Shown: in pieces, positions 17,238-26,108 of the stretch
Layout: each line of letters begins with the position of its first letter
Position numbering within the stretch: position 1 is the stretch's first letter
Assembly: GCF_965218685.1 (NCBI RefSeq)
Contig: NZ_OZ244657.1
Span: 2,542,001-2,606,000, forward strand
Source: Thalassobius sp965218685
Lineage (GTDB): Bacteria; Pseudomonadota; Alphaproteobacteria; Rhodobacterales; Rhodobacteraceae
Length of the DNA stretch: 64,000 nucleotides
Direction: 5' to 3'
Program-made: the position numbers and the translations under genes
The notes under the pieces: generated by a model
Seen by the model: the letters and a program-made list of their open reading frames with translations, nothing else
What the model was told of the DNA's origin: nothing
The model's database searches: none

Positions 17238-18146
17238 TTAACGCGGCAGCCCGTCCTCGGTTTCGGCCTGTGTGGCCAACCAGTCGCGGAAAAGGGTTAA
17301 CGCCTGTTTGCGCGCCTTTTCCTTTGGCCAGACCAGATAGTAGCTGCCCAAACTGCGCGTAGCCGATCCATAGGCTGGCACCAGGCGACCAGATTTCAGC
17401 TCGGATTGCGCCAGATAGTCGGGCACCAAGGCGATCCCAAGCCCATGAATCGCGGCTTGCATAATGGTGGAAAACTGGTCGAACATCGTTCCGCTTACCT
17501 TATCCGCAGACACGCCGAACGTTGCGAACCACTGTGCCCATGCCTGAGGCCTGGTCTGGATCTGCAGCAGCGGATAATCCATCAGGTCCCGCGGGTGTGC
17601 AATGGTCTGATGCGCGATCAAATCAGGGGCGCAAACAGGTAAAACCTGCTCGGACATAAGCTTCAGGTGACCCGAGCCCGCCCAATCACCTTCACCATAT
17701 TGTACTGCTGCATCAAATGGTTCTGCGGCAAAGTTCACGTTCAAAAGTCGGGTGGACATGTTGACTGTTACTTCGGGGTGCAGCTTGGAGAATTCAGATA
17801 GGCGCGGCACAAGCCAGCGCATCCCAAAGGTCGGCAGAATAGCCAGGTTCAGGTTCCCGCCTTCTGGATTCACGCGTAAGTTTAGACTGGCCTGGGCGAT
17901 CTGTTGCAGGGCTGCGCGAACCTCGTTGACATAGTCCTGCGCGGCGGGCGTCAAGATCATTCGTTTGCGTTCACGCAGGATCAACTGGATGCCCAAATGC
18001 GCCTCGAGCGCTTGCAGTTGCCGGCTTACCGCGCTTTGGGTCTGGTTCAGCTCATCTGCCACGGCTGTGGCTGACCCCAAACGGTCCAGTGCTTCGAGCG
18101 CGCGAAGAGAAGCGATGGATGGAAGTAGGCGGGTGGAAAGGCTCAT
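17238..18146 (-). CDS. LysR family transcriptional regulator (GcvA-like)
   Basis: 302 residues. A winged helix-turn-helix at about residues 10-70 has the typical LNQTQSAVSRQLQALEAHLG recognition region. A periplasmic-binding-like effector domain follows. The GcvA-type sequence pattern (PSIASLRALEALDRLGSATA) fits regulators of amino-acid catabolism. It is divergent from glutaryl-CoA dehydrogenase with about 105 bp between them, so it is probably the regulator of that gene, with a glutarate-type ligand as an inference. The shared region holds GAATAAC (18153-18159) and its inverse GTTATTC (18228-18234). Confidence 0.9.
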   Translation of the reverse strand: MSLSTRLLPSIASLRALEALDRLGSATAVADELNQTQSAVSRQLQALEAHLGIQLILRERKRMILTPAAQDYVNEVRAALQQIAQASLNLRVNPEGGNLNLAILPTFGMRWLVPRLSEFSKLHPEVTVNMSTRLLNVNFAAEPFDAAVQYGEGDWAGSGHLKLMSEQVLPVCAPDLIAHQTIAHPRDLMDYPLLQIQTRPQAWAQWFATFGVSADKVSGTMFDQFSTIMQAAIHGLGIALVPDYLAQSELKSGRLVPAYGSATRSLGSYYLVWPKEKARKQALTLFRDWLATQAETEDGLPR

Positions 18147-18251
18147 CTATGCGAATAACTCATGATTGGTTGCCAAAATTTCACTATTTTTGCGGTTTTA
18201 CGCCAGCTATTGTCAACCTCAACGCATGTTATTCATCCAAAGGATTGACCA

Positions 18252-19472
18252 ATGACCGAAAAACCCACCTTGCGCGCCAAAGACGCTCCGGATCTGCACG
18301 GCTTTGTTTGGGACGACCCCTTCAAAGTGGAAGATCAGTTGCAAGAAGACGAACGGATGATCCGCGACAGCGCCGCTGCTTACTGCGCTGAAAAGCTGCA
18401 GCCGCGGGTTCTGGAAGCCTTTCAGAACGAATACACCGACCCCGAGATTTTCCGTGAGATGGGCGAGATGGGGCTGCTGGGCACAACCATTCCCGAAGAA
18501 TACGGCGGTCTGGGGTCGGGCTATGTGTCCTACGGTCTGGTCGCCCGCGAAGTAGAGCGTGTAGACAGCGGATACCGGTCAATGATGTCGGTGCAAAGCT
18601 CTTTGGTGATGTACCCCATCTATGCCTATGGGTCTGAAGAACAACGGAAAAAATACCTTCCCAAACTGTCTAGCGGGGAATGGATCGGATGTTTTGGCCT
18701 GACAGAACCCGACGCCGGTAGTGACCCGGCTGGTATGAAAACCCGCGCCACCAAGACCGAGGGCGGTTATGTTCTGAACGGTTCGAAAATGTGGATCTCG
18801 AACAGCCCGATCGCTGATGTCTTCGTCGTCTGGGCCAAGTCAGAGGCGCATGGCGGGAAAATTCGTGGCTTCGTTCTGGAAAAGGGACTGAAGGGGCTGA
18901 GCGCGCCGAAAATCGAAAAAAAGATGTCTCTGCGTGCTTCGATCACCGGTGAGATCGTGCTGGATAATGTCGAGGTTGGCGAGGACGCGCTGCTGCCCTA
19001 TGTCGAAGGCCTGAAAGGCCCGTTCGGCTGCCTGAACCGCGCGCGTTACGGCATCAGCTGGGGTGTTCTGGGAGCGGCCGAATGGTGCTGGCACGCAGCG
19101 CGTCAGTACGGATTGGATCGCCATCAGTTCAAAAAGCCCCTGGCAGGGACGCAGTTGTACCAGAAGAAATTGGCCGACATGCAGACCGAGATTGCCCTGG
19201 GCCTGCAAGCCAGCCTGAGGGTAGGGCGCTTGATGGACAAAGCCGACGCCGCGCCCGAGATGATCAGCATCGTCAAGCGCAACAACTGTGGCAAGGCTTT
19301 GGAAATCGCGCGCATGGCGCGGGACATGCATGGCGGGAACGGCATCAGCCTGGAATTCGGTGTGATTCGTCACATGGTTAACCTTGAGACGGTGAACACT
19401 TACGAAGGTGCCCATGACGTGCACGCGTTGATCCTGGGACGCGCACAAACCGGGCTGCAGGCCTTTTTCTAA
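18252..19472 (+). CDS. gcdH: Glutaryl-CoA dehydrogenase
   Basis: FAD enzyme that oxidises and decarboxylates glutaryl-CoA to crotonyl-CoA in lysine, tryptophan and glutarate breakdown. It has 406 residues. Signals that separate it from other acyl-CoA dehydrogenases are LTEPDAGSDPAGMKTRA, GSKMWISNSPIADVFVVWAK, and a C-terminus with VNTYEGAHDVHALILGRAQ, where Glu385 corresponds to the catalytic base of human GCDH (Glu370). Arg in MSSVQSSL-like substrate region is consistent. It is divergent from the LysR gene. Confidence 0.94.
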   Translation: MTEKPTLRAKDAPDLHGFVWDDPFKVEDQLQEDERMIRDSAAAYCAEKLQPRVLEAFQNEYTDPEIFREMGEMGLLGTTIPEEYGGLGSGYVSYGLVAREVERVDSGYRSMMSVQSSLVMYPIYAYGSEEQRKKYLPKLSSGEWIGCFGLTEPDAGSDPAGMKTRATKTEGGYVLNGSKMWISNSPIADVFVVWAKSEAHGGKIRGFVLEKGLKGLSAPKIEKKMSLRASITGEIVLDNVEVGEDALLPYVEGLKGPFGCLNRARYGISWGVLGAAEWCWHAARQYGLDRHQFKKPLAGTQLYQKKLADMQTEIALGLQASLRVGRLMDKADAAPEMISIVKRNNCGKALEIARMARDMHGGNGISLEFGVIRHMVNLETVNTYEGAHDVHALILGRAQTGLQAFF

Positions 19473-19530
19473 GGCGTCGTGCCCATAGGTTCCGCTTGCG
19501 CCAACGCGCAGGCGGGCCTACCGATTTTAC

Positions 19531-20787
19531 ATGAGGGACAGAAACCTTTGGAATCATAGCTGCGCCGAGCAGTTTGATGCGCCCATCTTGGATGCGGATC
19601 TGACCGCTGATCTGCTGATCATCGGTGGAGGCTTTACAGGTTGTTCCGCTGCTCTTGAGGCAGAAAAACAAGGTGCCAAGGTCGTTTTGATAGAAGCTCG
19701 AACGATCGGATTTGGCGGGTCCGGGCGCAATGTCGGGCTGGTGAATGCCGGGCTGTGGCTGCCGCCCGATACCGTGTGTCAGCGCATGGGGCAGGCGGCG
19801 GGTGAGCGCCTGAATACCACCCTGGCAGAGGCGCCGGACGCGGTTTTTTCCCTGATCGACGAACATGGCATCCAATGCGAGGCCATTCGCAATGGAACGC
19901 TGCATTGCGCGCATTCCAAAGGCGGTCTGGACGATCTGATCACACGTTACGAACAACAGCTGCGCCGCGGCGCGCCCGTGCAATTGCTGGACGCCGCGCA
20001 GACAGCGCAGGCCACGGGTACAGACGTGTATTACGGAGCCTTGCAGGACATGCGCGCAGGCACGCTTCAACCGCTGGGCTATGTCAGAGGTCTGGCACGT
20101 GCAGCTGCGCAAGCTGGCACGCAAATCTTTGAAAACAGCAGCGTCATGCAGCTGGGCTTCTCGGGCGATTGGCTTGCGCGGTGTAAAAGTGGCTCGGTCA
20201 GGGCCAAATCCCTGATTTTGGCGACCAACGCCTATCATACCGGTTTCCGCGGGGCTGAATCCGTGCGTATGACACCGGTCAATTTCTTCCAACTTGCAAC
20301 GCCGCCTTTGCCCGCATCACTGCTGAACGAAATTCTTGGGCAACATCAGGGGTGTTGGGACACCGGCCTGGTGATGACGTCCTTTCGCAAGGACAAAGCC
20401 GGGCGTTTTATTCTGGGCGCCATGGGTTTGCCTGATCGAATGGGTATTCACGAAAACTGGGCCAGACGTGCCATGGCGCGGCTTTTCCCGGGGTTGAAAG
20501 ACCAGAGTTTCGAATTTTTCTGGTCCGGACGCATTGGAATGAGTGTGGATTATATCGCTAAAATACAACGCCTTGGAGAGAGAGGCTACAGTGCATTCGG
20601 ATTCTCTGGTCGCGGGATTGGACCGGGAACGGTCATCGGACGCAGTCTTGCGCGGGCTGTGCTGAATGGGGATGAAACTGCGTTGCCAATTGCTCCGATC
20701 GATGCGTATCAGGACAAATTGCGTGTTGCAAAAGGGCTGTGGATCGAGGCCGGCGCGCGCGCCATTCATTTTACTGGAGCACGCTAG
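19531..20787 (+). CDS. FAD-dependent oxidoreductase, DAO/glycine oxidase family
   Basis: 418 residues. A Rossmann dinucleotide motif GGGFTG lies in LLIIGGGFTGCSAALEAEKQ at about residues 30-50, with an acidic residue ending strand 2 (LIEA). The DAO-fold C-terminus has GFSGRGIGPGTVIGRSLA. It resembles gamma-glutamylputrescine oxidase (PuuB/OrdL) and sarcosine oxidase-like enzymes, which oxidise amines or amino acids. The substrate is not assignable. It lies 58 bases after gcdH on the same strand and could share its transcript. The ribosome site is weak. Confidence 0.85.
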   Translation: MRDRNLWNHSCAEQFDAPILDADLTADLLIIGGGFTGCSAALEAEKQGAKVVLIEARTIGFGGSGRNVGLVNAGLWLPPDTVCQRMGQAAGERLNTTLAEAPDAVFSLIDEHGIQCEAIRNGTLHCAHSKGGLDDLITRYEQQLRRGAPVQLLDAAQTAQATGTDVYYGALQDMRAGTLQPLGYVRGLARAAAQAGTQIFENSSVMQLGFSGDWLARCKSGSVRAKSLILATNAYHTGFRGAESVRMTPVNFFQLATPPLPASLLNEILGQHQGCWDTGLVMTSFRKDKAGRFILGAMGLPDRMGIHENWARRAMARLFPGLKDQSFEFFWSGRIGMSVDYIAKIQRLGERGYSAFGFSGRGIGPGTVIGRSLARAVLNGDETALPIAPIDAYQDKLRVAKGLWIEAGARAIHFTGAR

Positions 20788-21036
20788 GGGGCCAATTAGG
20801 TTACAAGACCCCTTCATCACTAAACGTATAATCAGTATTATGTTAAAAAAATGTGGTGTCAAAACCCATGGTTCAAATATTTAGACTATTTGGTCAGTAG
20901 TCTTCTCGACAAACGCCCGCTTAGAATGTTTATTGCCCGAGGGCTTAAATTCCACTCGAAAGCCTGTCATTAAGCCTGCGCGCTTTTTGCCTATCGGGTC
21001 GATGATCGTTGTTGAAGTAACTAAGGGGTCTAATCT

Positions 21037-21782
21037 GTGTCGCTCTCTCAATATCTGACGGCGCTGACCAATGCGCAAAGCATTGAAGAGCTCTGGGACA
21101 TGCACACAAAAAAGATGGCCAGCTACGGTTTTGACCGGCTTCTTTATGGCTTCACAAGGTTTCGTTCGGGCAGCTCATTGGGTGATCCCGAAGATTACGT
21201 CATTCTGACAACCCATGAACCGTCTTACGTCGACGCCTTCGTCGCAGGCGGCCTGCATCATGACGCCCCGATGGTGAAATGGGTTCTAGAAAACGAAGGC
21301 GCCTGTAGCTGGAATATCCTCCCACATCTTGCCGAAAATGGCATGATGTCTGAGAAAGAAAAGAAAGTGATCGAGTTCAATCGAAAGCACGGCGTTGTTT
21401 CGGGGTATTCAGTCAGTTTCAAATCAATCTCACCGCGCTCCAAGGGCGCAATTGCACTGACGGCGCGAAGCGAATTGAGCCAGGAACGTGTCGATGCCAC
21501 ATGGGAACGTTATGGGGACGAAATTCTGGTCATCAACAACGTGGCGCATCTGAAAATCATGACCCTGCCCTACTCTGGGCCGACGCGCCAACTGACCAAG
21601 CGCCAGCGTGAGGCGCTGCAATGGGTTGGCGACGGTAAAACCACGCAGGATATCGCTTTGCTGATGGGTTTGACCTCGAAAAACATCTGCGCCTGGCGCG
21701 CGAGGCGCTGAGCGTGGAAACCACTGCCCAAGCGGTGTTGAAAGCCGCTTTGCAAAACCAGATGTTCGTCATGGAAAGCTAG
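21037..21782 (+). pseudogene. Orphan LuxR-type quorum-sensing regulator with frameshift in the DNA-binding domain
   Basis: The frame from GTG 21037 (AAGGGG 9 bases upstream) encodes an autoinducer-binding domain (about residues 10-150, with HHDAPMVKW and CSWNI) and the first part of a GerE helix-turn-helix, KRQREALQWVGDGKTTQDIALLMGLT. It then runs into SKNICAWRARR and stops at 21711. In another frame, from 21678 to the TAG at 21780-21782, the rest of a normal LuxR C-terminus continues: EKHLRLAREALSVETT and on to MFVMES. Only two bases separate the halves, where relatives have about four codons, so roughly 10 bases seem to be missing. The recognition helix is lost. No luxI gene is nearby. Confidence 0.82.
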
Positions 21783-22025
21783 ATCCACGCGGGGTTTGGA
21801 GCCTGAAAGGCAACAGTTGCAGTATTTCTGATGGCTGAATTGCTTTGCAAGGCGCTGAAATAATGGAAGTATTTGATTTCGTGACCGAGCGTTTCGCCAC
21901 AGGTAGGGAATCCCATACTTTATTTTCCCTACGTAAAACTGCAAGTTGGCAGCGTTCCGTGAGTGGTGGCTTTAGCCTAGGAACAAAGACCTCGTATCCT
22001 TGTGATTTCAGGGCTCTTCGCGGTC
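21783..22025 (+). other. Non-coding stretch between the LuxR gene and the RNA candidate
   Basis: No credible coding sequence. It contains one 8-bp stem, GTAGGGAA (21903-21910) with TTCCCTAC (21925-21932), about 120 bases after the LuxR stop and without a T-tract. A TTGGCA at 21946-21951 could be a -35 element for the downstream RNA, but no convincing -10 is correctly spaced. Confidence 0.45.
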
Positions 22026-22172
22026 TCCGGTTTCAATCCGGATGCTGGCTTGGGTTTTATTTGGGGCCCAGGCCAGCGCCTTAAAGACCGATCCTCGCTC
22101 ATCCCCAAATAGTCCGGGGGTCGGTCGACATTTTAGGTGCCACTGCTTTTTGGGCGGTGGCACCATTTTTTT
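22026..22172 (+). ncRNA. Candidate structured small RNA with four consecutive hairpins and an intrinsic terminator
   Basis: Four stems follow each other on the plus strand. TCCGG/CCGGA is at 22026-22030 and 22038-22042. GCTGGCTTGGG/CCCAGGCCAGC (11 bp, one G-U) is at 22044-22054 and 22067-22077. GACCGATCC/GGGTCGGTC (9 bp, one G-U) is at 22086-22094 and 22118-22126. The last, GGTGCCAC/GTGGCACC at 22136-22143 and 22157-22164, is followed by T7 at 22166-22172. No plus-strand gene follows, so this is not a leader. The 5' end is unknown. It lacks the SRP RNA core and RNase P signature sequences, so I cannot name it. Confidence 0.55.
22136..22172 (+). terminator. Intrinsic terminator of the small RNA candidate
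   Basis: 8-bp stem GGTGCCAC/GTGGCACC with a 13-nt loop followed by seven T. It proves little about what is transcribed, but it is a strong plus-strand stop 390 bases beyond the LuxR reading frame. Confidence 0.82.
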
Positions 22173-22195
22173 GTGCCCCCTGCCCCAATGCCAGA

Positions 22196-22229
22196 CAAGA
22201 AAAAGCCCCGGACTTGGGTCCGAGGCTTT
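22196..22229 (-). terminator. Rho-independent terminator of the rpsB-tsf operon
   Basis: On the minus strand AAAGCCTCGGAC pairs with GTCCGGGGCTTT (12 bp, one mismatch) over a CCAA loop, followed by TTTTTC. It lies about 25 bases after the tsf stop and faces the plus-strand terminator at 22136-22172. Confidence 0.85.
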
Positions 22230-22252
22230 CTGATTTTCGACTGTTTGGGCAA

Positions 22253-23128
22253 TCAGCCCTGAACGGCCTTGGCGACTTCGGCTGCGAAGTCTTCTTCTTT
22301 TTTCTCGATGCCTTCGCCAACTTCCATGCGGACGAAACCAACGATCTCGGCACCGGCTTCTTTGGCTGCGGCCTCGACGGTCAGGTCGGGGTTCACAACG
22401 AATGCCTGGCCCAGCAGGGTCGATTCAGCGATGAATTTCTTCATGCGGCCCTTGATCATGTTTTCGATGATGTTCTCGGGCTTGCCGGACTCACGCGCGA
22501 TGTCGATCTGAACCTGCTTTTCTTTCTCGACAACGGCCGGATCCAGATCAGCTTCGCCCAAAGCGGCAGGGTTCGCGGCTGCGATGTGCATGGCAACCTG
22601 CTTGCCGAAGGCTTCATCACCGCCGTTCAGGCCAACCAGAACGCCGATTTTGCCCATGCCGTCGGTGGCCGCGTTGTGCACATAGGTCACAACGGTGCCA
22701 GCTTCGATCACGGCCATACGGCGCAGCGACATGTTCTCGCCGATGGTGGCGATCTTGTCAGTGATGACGGTTTCGACGGTCTTGCCACCGATGTCAGCCG
22801 CTTTCAGCGCGTCAACGTCCGTAACATTCAGAGCAGCGCCGGCGATGCTTTTGACCATGCCTTGGAATTCGGCGTTTTTCGCAACGAAGTCGGTTTCCGA
22901 GTTCACTTCGACAGCAACACCTTTGCCACCGTCCACGGCGACGGCCACCAGGCCCTCGGCAGCGGTACGGCCAGCTTTTTTGGCGGCCTTGGCCAGACCT
23001 TTGGTGCGCAGCCAGTCAACGGCGGCTTCCATGTCGCCATCGTTTTCGACCAGGGCTTTTTTCGCGTCCATCATGCCAACGCCGGTGGATTCGCGCAGTT
23101 CTTTTACCTGTGCAGCAGTGATCGCCAT
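22253..23128 (-). CDS. tsf: Elongation factor Ts
   Basis: Nucleotide-exchange factor for EF-Tu, 291 residues. The N-terminal UBA-like domain has VKELRESTGVGMMDAKKALVE, and the core has the TDFVAKN motif (NSETDFVAKNAEF) that inserts beside the EF-Tu magnesium site. The C-terminus FVRMEVGEGIEKKEEDFAAEV matches the family. It follows rpsB on the minus strand by about 80 bases, the standard rpsB-tsf pair, and ends at a strong terminator. Confidence 0.98.
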   Translation of the reverse strand: MAITAAQVKELRESTGVGMMDAKKALVENDGDMEAAVDWLRTKGLAKAAKKAGRTAAEGLVAVAVDGGKGVAVEVNSETDFVAKNAEFQGMVKSIAGAALNVTDVDALKAADIGGKTVETVITDKIATIGENMSLRRMAVIEAGTVVTYVHNAATDGMGKIGVLVGLNGGDEAFGKQVAMHIAAANPAALGEADLDPAVVEKEKQVQIDIARESGKPENIIENMIKGRMKKFIAESTLLGQAFVVNPDLTVEAAAKEAGAEIVGFVRMEVGEGIEKKEEDFAAEVAKAVQG

Positions 23129-23209
23129 AGTGGCTCTCCTCGAATTGAAATCTAGTCACCGGGCGCGGACATAGCCCGCGGCCCGTATCAGTTTGATGAC
23201 GGTCGGGCC

Positions 23210-23971
23210 TTAGGCCTCGGCGCCTTCGATGGCTTCCTCGACGGTCTCTTCCAGAGCGCCCAGGTCAACGCCTGCAGCACCCATCTGAGCGGTCATGCCG
23301 TCCAGGGCTGCGCGCGACACCAGGTCGGTGTACAGAGCGATGGCACGAGCCGCGTCATCGTTGCCGGGAATGATGTAATCGATGCCATCAGGCGAGCAGT
23401 TGGTGTCGACGACAGCCACAACCGGAATACCCAGTTTCTTGGCTTCGGCGATGGCCAGTGCTTCTTTTTTCACGTCGATGACGAACAGCAGGTCCGGCAC
23501 GCCGCCCATTTCACGGATACCGCCCAGCGAAGCCTGCAGCTTCTCCTGGTCGCGTTCCATGTTCAGACGTTCTTTCTTGGTCAGGCCTTCGGCGCCGCCA
23601 TCCAGTTTCTCGTCGATTTCCTTCAGGCGGTTGATCGACTGCGAAACGGTCTGCCAGTTGGTCAGGGTGCCGCCCAGCCAGCGGTGGTTCATGTAGTACT
23701 GAGCGCATTTTTCAGCGGCGTCAGCGATCGGGGCAGCTGCCTGGCGCTTGGTGCCAACGAACAGAACGCGGCCGCCTTTGGCGACGGTTTCACGAACGAC
23801 GTTCAGAGCCGCGTCCAGCATGGGAACGGTCTGGGTCAGGTCCATGATGTGGATGCCGTTGCGCGAGCCGTAGATGAACTCGCCCATGCGGGGGTTCCAA
23901 CGCTGCGTCTGGTGGCCGAAGTGAACGCCTGCTTCCAGCAGCTGGCGCATGGTGAACTCGGGAAGAGCCAT
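23210..23971 (-). CDS. rpsB: 30S ribosomal protein S2
   Basis: 253 residues, usual length. The start MALPEFTMRQLLEAGVHFGH is the conserved S2 N-terminus, preceded by AAAAGGAAAAAG. Other hallmarks are QTQRWNPRMGEFIYG, the GGTLTNWQT segment and IPVVAVVDTNCSPDGIDYIIPGNDDA. An in-frame extension upstream to 24241 encodes nothing conserved and I left it out. The 164-base leader up to the hupE-like gene contains the promoter and possibly the S2 autoregulatory leader, which I could not resolve. A TTATAA at 24050-24055 is one -10 candidate. Confidence 0.98.
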   Translation of the reverse strand: MALPEFTMRQLLEAGVHFGHQTQRWNPRMGEFIYGSRNGIHIMDLTQTVPMLDAALNVVRETVAKGGRVLFVGTKRQAAAPIADAAEKCAQYYMNHRWLGGTLTNWQTVSQSINRLKEIDEKLDGGAEGLTKKERLNMERDQEKLQASLGGIREMGGVPDLLFVIDVKKEALAIAEAKKLGIPVVAVVDTNCSPDGIDYIIPGNDDAARAIALYTDLVSRAALDGMTAQMGAAGVDLGALEETVEEAIEGAEA

Positions 23972-24135
23972 GTCTTTTTCCTTTTCCGGTTTCGCCTCGA
24001 CGGGGGAGAGAAGCAAATGCTTCAACCGGCGGACCAACAAGGATGTCTCCCTTATAAGCCCAACCCCGCCTGCGGGTTTGAATGCCGGTCCTTTAAGGGA
24101 AAGGCAGACCAAGCGCAAGCCCTGTTGCGGCAGGT

Positions 24136-25263
24136 TTAGAAAAAGACCCGTTCCAGAACCCAATACGCGCCGATAAACGCGATAATCAGCGATCCGGGTA
24201 TGATGATTACATGTCGGTACCAGGGTTTGCCCCCGAACCATGCCCCAACGGTCAGGAACGCAATGGCGATGACTGTCAGCTGGCCCAGCTCGACCCCGAT
24301 GTTAAAGCCGACAAGCGCCGGAATGAATTGAGCTTCCGGCAAGCCGAAGTCTTCCAGAACACTGGCAAAGCCCAAACCGTGCAGCAGACCAAAGCCAAAG
24401 ACCACTACGGGGCGCCATGGGGTCAGCCCTTTGGCCAAAATGTTTTCGATTGCCACAAAACAGATCGAGGCAGCGATCAGCGGCTCGACAACACTGCCGG
24501 GTACCTCGACCCAGCCCAGTGCGCCAGCCGCCAAGGTGACCGTATGGGCCAGCGTAAAGGCCGAAATTTGCCAGATCAGCGCCCGCATCCGTGTGGACAG
24601 CAGGAACAGCCCCAGCACGAAAAGGATATGGTCCAGCCCCTTGGGCAGGATGTGGTCAAACCCGACAGGGATGTATTGCAGCAGGGCCCCAAGCGCGCTC
24701 GGGCTTTGCCCGCCGGCCAGGGGGATGGCCTCGGTGCTGGCACCCCCCTGCAGCGTGCCGGTATAGGCCGTTTGAACCCCGTTCTGGCGCAGGATCAAGG
24801 TGCCATATCCCTTGGGCCAGGTAAGGGTCAGCTCTTGCGCCTGTGCGCCCGTCAAAATCGCGCTCAAAACCGTCGCGCGCGCCAGCTCGTCCGAGGGTGG
24901 CTGCAGCACCTCGACCTCTTGCAGGGTCCATACTGCGGGTTGTCCGTCCAATTCGGCCTGAACCTGCCCAAAGAGCCGTGGAAATGCGGTGGTGACCAAC
25001 TGTGTCAGCGCCTCAGGAGACTGGGCGCGCAGGTCGTCATACGCCCCTGCCCCCGGCGCGGCGTTGGTGTCCTCCAGCCCATCCAGATCGATACCGGCCA
25101 GAATCGCCTCGGCATTCAGGCGGAATTCAAAGGTCAGCGCGTCCCCTTGCCGTTGGAAATTCGCAATGCCGGGCGTAACCTCATGTGCCAGCGCGCCCTG
25201 CACCAGAAGGCTTGACATTACGGTCAGGAACGCCAGCCTCAACCACATGAAAAAGCCTCTCAT
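24136..25263 (-). CDS. HupE/UreJ family membrane protein
   Basis: 375 residues. A signal peptide (cleavage near VQGALA) is followed by a periplasmic domain of about 180 residues and then six or so membrane helices with the HupE/UreJ_2 pattern: IPVGFDHILPKGLDHILFVLGLF, SAFTLAHTVTLAAGALGW, IAASICFVAIEN and FGFGLLHGLGFASVL. The His and Asp residues in the membrane part resemble nickel/cobalt transporters. I chose the ATG at 25263 because AGGAG lies 6 bases upstream. That makes its 5' end overlap the divergent DUF4198 gene by 17 bp. Transport of Ni or Co is an inference from family. Confidence 0.85.
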   Translation of the reverse strand: MRGFFMWLRLAFLTVMSSLLVQGALAHEVTPGIANFQRQGDALTFEFRLNAEAILAGIDLDGLEDTNAAPGAGAYDDLRAQSPEALTQLVTTAFPRLFGQVQAELDGQPAVWTLQEVEVLQPPSDELARATVLSAILTGAQAQELTLTWPKGYGTLILRQNGVQTAYTGTLQGGASTEAIPLAGGQSPSALGALLQYIPVGFDHILPKGLDHILFVLGLFLLSTRMRALIWQISAFTLAHTVTLAAGALGWVEVPGSVVEPLIAASICFVAIENILAKGLTPWRPVVVFGFGLLHGLGFASVLEDFGLPEAQFIPALVGFNIGVELGQLTVIAIAFLTVGAWFGGKPWYRHVIIIPGSLIIAFIGAYWVLERVFF

Positions 25264-26050
25264 CACTCTGCTCCTTTTGCTGCTGTCCAATCGCGCAATA
25301 GCCCATGAGGTTTGGATAGAACCGCAGAACTATCAAGTCGAAAAAGGTGGCCAAATCACCGCATCCCTGAAGAACGGAGAGCAGTTCAGCGGTATCGAAT
25401 TAAGCTGGTTTTCCGGCCAGATCGACCGGTTCGATGTGGTCGTGCGCGGAAAGGCGCGTGCAATTGATGGCCGCTCCGGCGATCTGCCTGCAATCCAGGG
25501 TCTGAAGACACGTCCGGGGCTGGTGGTGCTGGTGCATCAATCAAAACCCAAGACTTTGACCTATGAAAACTGGGAAAAGTTCCAGGCCTTCATTGATCAC
25601 AAGGATCTGGGGGACATTCGCGGGGCCCATTTGGAGCGCGGGCTGGCTCAGACGCCGCTGCGCGAGGTGTACACCCGTTTCGCCAAGTCTCTTCTTTCTG
25701 TTGGGCATGGCAAGGGTGCCGACACTGTTACAGGGCTTGAGACCGAGATTGTCGCCCTTGCCAATCCCTATCAGGGCAAACTGAGCGCGATGCCTGTGCA
25801 GGTGCTGTATCAGGGCGCCGCACGCGTTGATGCCCAGATCGAGCTGTTCTCACGGGCCCCCGACGGAACAATTTCGGTCACGTATCACCGCACCGACAAG
25901 GCGGGCCAGGCGACCCTGCCCGTCCTGCCCGGCCACAGCTATCTGGTCGACGCCGTGGTTCTGCGCGAACCCTCGGCCACGCTGGCAGCGCGATATAACG
26001 CGCAATGGGAATCTCTTTGGGCTTCGTTGACATTTGCGGTGCCGGAATGA
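25247..26050 (+). CDS. DUF4198 family periplasmic protein
   Basis: 267 residues with a short signal peptide (KKPLITLLLLLLSNRAIAHE) and a mature part beginning HEVWIEPQNYQVEKGG, typical of DUF4198, a family often linked to nickel or cobalt uptake. Several His residues in the N-terminal mature region could bind metal. It starts inside the 5' end of the HupE-like gene on the opposite strand. No later start would keep the signal peptide. A shared metal-uptake role with the HupE-like protein is inferred from the pairing. Confidence 0.82.
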   Translation: MKKPLITLLLLLLSNRAIAHEVWIEPQNYQVEKGGQITASLKNGEQFSGIELSWFSGQIDRFDVVVRGKARAIDGRSGDLPAIQGLKTRPGLVVLVHQSKPKTLTYENWEKFQAFIDHKDLGDIRGAHLERGLAQTPLREVYTRFAKSLLSVGHGKGADTVTGLETEIVALANPYQGKLSAMPVQVLYQGAARVDAQIELFSRAPDGTISVTYHRTDKAGQATLPVLPGHSYLVDAVVLREPSATLAARYNAQWESLWASLTFAVPE

Positions 26051-26108
26051 TGCTGGCTGACCGCAAGGCAGGCTTGCCATTCGCCGTATTTCCGACAAAG
26101 GCTGGGGC

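Noticed and set aside
20788..21036. AT-rich gap before the LuxR gene as a mobile-element scar or lux box
   Set aside because: No terminal inverted repeats, target duplication or 20-bp lux-type palindrome was found; AT content alone is weak evidence.
22026..22172. The RNA candidate as SRP RNA, RNase P RNA or 6S RNA
   Set aside because: No GGTCAGG...GGAAG...AGCAGCC core, no GAGGAAAGTCCGGGCT segment, and no long stem joining the two ends.
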